NCBI GenBank assembly: GCA_900314885.1 | Contig: OMWY01000006.1 | Span: forward strand, 1 to 64,000 | Direction: 5' to 3' | DNA from: an uncultured Eubacteriales bacterium | GTDB taxonomy: Bacteria; Bacillota; Clostridia; Lachnospirales; Lachnospiraceae | DNA length: 64,000 bases | In this document: positions 60,556 through 64,000 of the stretch, piece by piece | Numbering within the stretch: position 1 is the stretch's first letter | How the letters are laid out: each line of letters starts with the position of its first letter | Made by a program: the position numbers and the translations under genes | The notes under the pieces: model-generated | Databases searched by the model: none | The model's input: only the letters and a program-made list of their open reading frames with translations | What the model was told of the DNA's origin: nothing

Positions 60556-61110
60556 TTAATTTATTATTGTAAACCTCACATCCTTTTCACTCTCCGGGTC
60601 TCGGAAGCTGTGAAAATACGCCGGATTTATATGCTTATCCATAGAGCAGTTTTCTATGGTTAGTCTCGCGTGCTCACGCCATGGTCGGGCTATGTAAACG
60701 CTTTCATCGGGAACATTATCCGAGCGGGTAAAGCTGCAGTTTCGTACCACAAAGCCTGTCTTGACGTGCTCGGGCGTAGACGGCGCGAAAATATACCCGG
60801 GCTCCACGCTCTTCATTTCACAGTCATAGAAGTAGGCTGTTGCGCCACCGAAAATAAAATCCACCCCACCCTCAAAGTAGCAGTTCTTAAAATAAGCCGT
60901 ATGGTCTTTCCTCGGTTCAAACTCGCCCGGGCCTGCCGTATTAATAAATGTACAGTTTCTGAAGGTCACCCTGTCACCCGTGAGGCGGACTGTATAGGTT
61001 CTGAAGGTACCTAACCTTTCTCCATTCTCATCGGGCATATTCGCGGAAAGGTTCCCTGTATAGGTTCTGTTTTCTATATAAATATCACTCAGTGAAATTT
61101 CGGTCTGCAT
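60556..61110 (-). CDS. Pectinesterase-like right-handed beta-helix protein, N-terminally short
   Basis: The 184-aa product has the core of carbohydrate esterase family 8: FEGGVDFIFGGATAYF with a catalytic Asp, and VYIARPWREHARLTI with the Arg-Pro-Trp motif. Full enzymes are about 300 aa and the first helix turns and part of the end are missing here, so activity is doubtful. The ATG immediately follows the stop of the ABC transporter gene (TAG ATG), and GGGAG upstream may serve as ribosome binding site. Confidence 0.75.
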   Translation of the reverse strand: MQTEISLSDIYIENRTYTGNLSANMPDENGERLGTFRTYTVRLTGDRVTFRNCTFINTAGPGEFEPRKDHTAYFKNCYFEGGVDFIFGGATAYFYDCEMKSVEPGYIFAPSTPEHVKTGFVVRNCSFTRSDNVPDESVYIARPWREHARLTIENCSMDKHINPAYFHSFRDPESEKDVRFTIIN

Positions 61111-62817
61111 CTAAGCGTTCTCCCTCATCTGATAAAAATATCCGTTTTTATTGCTCATTAATTCATCGTAGGTTCCTGTTTCAACCGCCCTGCCATCTCG
61201 CATTACAACTATCAGGTCAGCGTTTCTCACAGTCGCGAGCTTGTGGGCAACTATAAATGTAGTGCAGTTCTTAGCTACTGAATCGATAGCGTTTGTAACC
61301 TCCCGCTCACTCATGGCATCAAGGGCGCTCGTCGCCTCGTCTAAGATCATTACCTTAGGCTTTCTTATAAGGGCACGGGCTATTGAAATACGTTGCCTCT
61401 GGCCGCCCGAAAGCTTAGCGCCCCTTTCACCTACCATAGTGTCAAGGCCATCCGGTAATTTATCAAGCACGGGGCGAAGTCCTGCCTCATCGCAGACCTC
61501 ATTAAGCCGTTCATCGGTAATTCCGCTTGTTCCGTATAAAATATTTTCCTTTATGGTGCCTGAAAATAAAATTGTATCCTGGGGAACAACCGCGAGAAAT
61601 TCTCTGTAATCGTGAAGGTTAATTTCATTTATATCCTTGCCGTCTATTAATAATTTTCCTTTTGTAGGCATGCAGAAGCCGACAATAAGATTTACCATGG
61701 TGGATTTACCCGCGCCGGATTCACCTACAAATGCGACACTCTCATGGGGCTTTACGTGGAGCTCGAGTCCCTTAATAACATCTCCCTCATTTCCGGGATA
61801 ATTATAGTGAACATCACAAAAATCATACTGACCCTTTAATTCGCTAACGGCTTCCTTCCCCGATTCATCCTCTATATCATCGACCATCAAAATTTCACCG
61901 ATGCTGTTTACCGATTCAAGACCCTTGCTTATAGTAGGAAGGAGATTTAGAAGACTTGATACCTGGCCTACAATATTTGTAAAATAAGACTGGTAGAGAA
62001 CCACATCACCTGTCGCTATTTTTCCATTTACAGCGAGCATGGCCGTGAAAATAAGGCAGACCACCTGAAAAAGCTGGAAACAAACCCAGCTTACGGCACC
62101 GAAGTTCGCCTGAATAATATCAAGAGCGTAGCCTTCATTCGCGACCCGCTTTACACGATCGTCCATTTTCTTTATCTCTTCATTTTCAAGCGCATGAGCT
62201 CTCGTTACAGGAACAAGCTCAACCATTTCCATAACCTCAGCGCTCGTCTCCTCCATCTGCTTACGGAATTTCTGATTGTGTTTTTTTATCGGCTTTTTAA
62301 ATGTAATTACGAGAAAGGCAGCAAGCGGAAACATTAGAAGAAAGAAAATAAATACAGTAACAGAACGTGACACGGTAACGGTCAGAGCCACGACAATATT
62401 GATTATTATATTCAAAAGGCTTACGAAGAGCTGATCGGAAAGAGTTTCGATAGCCTCGACATCCCTTATTATTTTCGACTGTAATCGTCCCGACTCTATA
62501 TCCTTAGTATACATAACGGATAGGGACTGAATCTTGTGAACCAGGGTACTCCTTAAGCCCGCCTCAACGGAGCGGACATTTTTACTCCTTAAATGTACAT
62601 GTAAATAATTCGCGGGAATATTAATTATTAAGAGGACAGCGAGAACTGTAGCATTCACTATAATTAAATGGACTGCGTCACTTCTCCCCTCTGTAACATA
62701 ATTAATAATATTCGCAGTCGCTATAGGCAAAATCCAGACAGGGCTGTGTTTTATAACGTAAAATAAGGCAGATAATAAAAAATTAAAATATCTGCCCTTA
62801 TAAAAACCTAATAGCAC
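61111..62817 (-). CDS. ABC exporter, fused membrane and ATPase domains
   Basis: The 568-aa half-transporter has six helices in the first 300 residues, then an ATPase with GESGAGKSTMVNL, signature LSGGQRQRISIARAL and Walker B VMILDEATSALD. It would work as a dimer or with a partner. Substrate unknown; it may export a peptide or lipid, or serve oligouronide handling by context only. The start is GTG with a weak ribosome binding site within a hairpin. Length is normal. Confidence 0.9.
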   Translation of the reverse strand: MLLGFYKGRYFNFLLSALFYVIKHSPVWILPIATANIINYVTEGRSDAVHLIIVNATVLAVLLIINIPANYLHVHLRSKNVRSVEAGLRSTLVHKIQSLSVMYTKDIESGRLQSKIIRDVEAIETLSDQLFVSLLNIIINIVVALTVTVSRSVTVFIFFLLMFPLAAFLVITFKKPIKKHNQKFRKQMEETSAEVMEMVELVPVTRAHALENEEIKKMDDRVKRVANEGYALDIIQANFGAVSWVCFQLFQVVCLIFTAMLAVNGKIATGDVVLYQSYFTNIVGQVSSLLNLLPTISKGLESVNSIGEILMVDDIEDESGKEAVSELKGQYDFCDVHYNYPGNEGDVIKGLELHVKPHESVAFVGESGAGKSTMVNLIVGFCMPTKGKLLIDGKDINEINLHDYREFLAVVPQDTILFSGTIKENILYGTSGITDERLNEVCDEAGLRPVLDKLPDGLDTMVGERGAKLSGGQRQRISIARALIRKPKVMILDEATSALDAMSEREVTNAIDSVAKNCTTFIVAHKLATVRNADLIVVMRDGRAVETGTYDELMSNKNGYFYQMRENA

Positions 62818-62838
62818 GGCGAGAGAATTCCCGCCATG

Positions 62839-62901
62839 CTATTTAAAGCTCTCAAGATATACGGATGTGTCTATATTTTCGTTATCAAGATTTTTTCGCA
62901 T
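62839..62901 (-). CDS. Mini-ORF of 20 codons between uxaB-A and the ABC gene
   Basis: The ATG overlaps the stop of the fusion gene (TAATG), preceded by an AAGGACGGGG site. It encodes MRKNLDNENIDTSVYLESFK. It may be the front and end of a longer gene joined by a deletion, as seen with its neighbours. Evidence is thin. Confidence 0.25.
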   Translation of the reverse strand: MRKNLDNENIDTSVYLESFK

Positions 62902-63773
62902 TAAAGCACTACCCCGTCCTTGAATATAGATATTTCGCGGAAGCCGTTTTCTTCCGTCTTCGTCTTCCTGCCGCTCGCGACTTCGATTACAAAGTCAATA
63001 AGTCTGTCACTTGCTGACTCTATGGTCTCTGACTCGGCGACATCTATGAGAGCATCCTCATAACCGTTTTCCTCTGTCATTTTCTTAGCGAGCTCAGCGT
63101 CTCTCACACGGCCCGGAACTATACGGTCTACAAGGGTAGAGCAAAAAAGATTTTCTTTCTCAATCCAGTCCTTGAAGTCGTCGCCAAGGCCCCAGTCATC
63201 TATATGCTTTTCCACGCATTTTTTTAATTCCTTACCGTTATTATCAATTAATTCGCATGATAATACAGTAATTCCCTTTTTACCTGCCTTAAATCTCTCA
63301 TATAAAAGGGCAGTTAATTTAGCAGGGAAGCTGGCAGGCGGACAGTCATCCTTTTTGTAGGCTCCGTCATAGACAATTCCCGCTTCGGTCGTATTGCTCG
63401 CTATATATTCAAGATCATCGCTTGCGGCGATTCTTTTAACATCTTCCCAGTCCTCATAAGGATTATAGCACCTATCTATTACGGAAATGACACGCTTCTT
63501 ATCAACCTTCTCACCATTTTCGCTGCCGCGAAGGTAGAGGGTATATAAGCCCTCCTGGGAATTAATTACTTCCGTGAGGCCCTGACTTATAGGCTGAACT
63601 ACAGCAACCTTGCCGTTCCAGCCGACCTTCTCATTTGCCATATCAAACCAATAATCGACAAAGGCGCGAAGGAAATTTCCTTCGCCAAACTGTAAAACCT
63701 TAACCGGGGCATTTTTTAAAATATAGCCCTTGTATCCGACTTCCTCGAGTGTTTTATAATTTAATATATTCAT
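62901..63773 (-). CDS. Chimera of tagaturonate reductase (uxaB 5' part) and altronate dehydratase (uxaA 3' end)
   Basis: Residues 1 to about 245 are UxaB (VLQFGEGNFLRAFVDYWF NAD loop at 30-47; FCSTLVDRIVPGRV). After GYEDALIDVAE the sequence becomes the last 45 or so residues of UxaA (SDRLIDFVIEVASGRKTKTE ... FREISIFKDG). UxaB is normally about 480 aa, so its substrate domain and nearly all of UxaA are missing, though the frame is open. It would not make altronate or KDG. It lies between uxaC and the ABC gene, as uxaB-uxaA normally do. Confidence 0.8.
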   Translation of the reverse strand: MNILNYKTLEEVGYKGYILKNAPVKVLQFGEGNFLRAFVDYWFDMANEKVGWNGKVAVVQPISQGLTEVINSQEGLYTLYLRGSENGEKVDKKRVISVIDRCYNPYEDWEDVKRIAASDDLEYIASNTTEAGIVYDGAYKKDDCPPASFPAKLTALLYERFKAGKKGITVLSCELIDNNGKELKKCVEKHIDDWGLGDDFKDWIEKENLFCSTLVDRIVPGRVRDAELAKKMTEENGYEDALIDVAESETIESASDRLIDFVIEVASGRKTKTEENGFREISIFKDGVVL

Positions 63774-63793
63774 GATACCTTCTCCGTATTAAG

Positions 63794-64000
63794 TTAGTTT
63801 ATCCCAAAATAATTAATTGCGTTGTTATATGACACGCCTTCAACGATTTTCTTAAGAGCTTCCTCATCATCAGGATATTCCCCATTTTCTACCCAGTTAC
63901 CGATAAGGTTGCAGAAAATACGTCTGAAATAATCGTGCCTTGTGTACGATAGGAATGAGCGTGAATCAGTTAACATTCCGACAAAATTGCCAAGGAGCGA
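63794..64000 (-). CDS. uxaC: Glucuronate/galacturonate isomerase, C-terminal part (cut by the window end)
   Basis: The frame runs off the window. What is visible is the conserved end of Uxa[21 protein letters not shown], then [16 protein letters not shown] and [10 protein letters not shown]. UxaC isomerises galacturonate to tagaturonate, the first step of the route that the fused uxaB/uxaA downstream can no longer complete. Confidence 0.9.
   Translation of the reverse strand, partial: SLLGNFVGMLTDSRSFLSYTRHDYFRRIFCNLIGNWVENGEYPDDEEALKKIVEGVSYNNAINYFGIN

Overview
The window looks like chromosome of a pectin-degrading anaerobic Firmicute of the Lachnospiraceae type (Lachnospira/Butyrivibrio/Roseburia relatives). 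The grounds are a meso-DAP type MurE with dapF next to it, a BMP-family nucleoside ABC system, a LoaP-type NusG paralogue, a small type IV pilus operon, a complete lower pathway for unsaturated uronates, consensus sigma-A promoters with 17-base spacers, and strong AGGAGG-like ribosome binding sites. No prophage, intact insertion sequence, CRISPR array, rRNA or tRNA gene was seen.

Layout. 0-5 kb: two small unknown ORFs, an AAA/DUF4143 ATPase whose promoter carries a 33-bp-period repeat array, a roughly 750-nt region with promoter, hairpins and terminator that looks like a large structured non-coding RNA, a YgiT/DUF4258 toxin-antitoxin-like pair, and murD. 5-23 kb: housekeeping genes (rpoD, a DEAD-box helicase, thrS, tkt, trmB, a D,D-carboxypeptidase, an exonuclease, a diguanylate cyclase) around an envelope-modification operon (MBOAT acyltransferase, DHHW protein and a degenerate arylsulfotransferase-like protein) and a broken RelB/PIN toxin-antitoxin locus. 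23-31 kb: an SseB-like protein, an ArsB/NhaD-type transporter, an unknown gene paired with a sirtuin, acylphosphatase, an exopolysaccharide priming sugar transferase facing a loaP gene, and the rpsF-ssb-rpsR operon with a candidate S6:S18 leader. 31-36 kb: a compact pilus operon (PilC/GspF-like, pseudopilins, PilT) with no PilB. 36-47 kb: nucleoside uptake and salvage (BMP lipoprotein, ABC transporter, uridine phosphorylase, cytidine deaminase), then murF, murE, dapF and a radical SAM gene.

47-64 kb is accessory and visibly eroded. It holds a truncated ABC ATPase, a decayed C5-methyltransferase/HNH restriction locus, a rhamnogalacturonan acetylesterase split by one stop codon, an LXG-like protein, a threonine-rich secreted protein with a strongly structured leader, and the pectin/uronate block. 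In the uronate block kduI and kduD make 2-keto-3-deoxygluconate, kdgK phosphorylates it and eda cleaves the product to pyruvate and glyceraldehyde-3-phosphate. GH28 and pectinesterase genes lie upstream. Several genes here are fused or cut at internal junctions: GH105 to GH28, uxaB to uxaA, and an isomerase head to head with an AraC regulator. As read, the tagaturonate/altronate branch (uxaB/uxaA) is broken while the kduI/kduD branch is intact.

All calls are from reading the sequence. Family names rest on remembered motifs, not on database searches.
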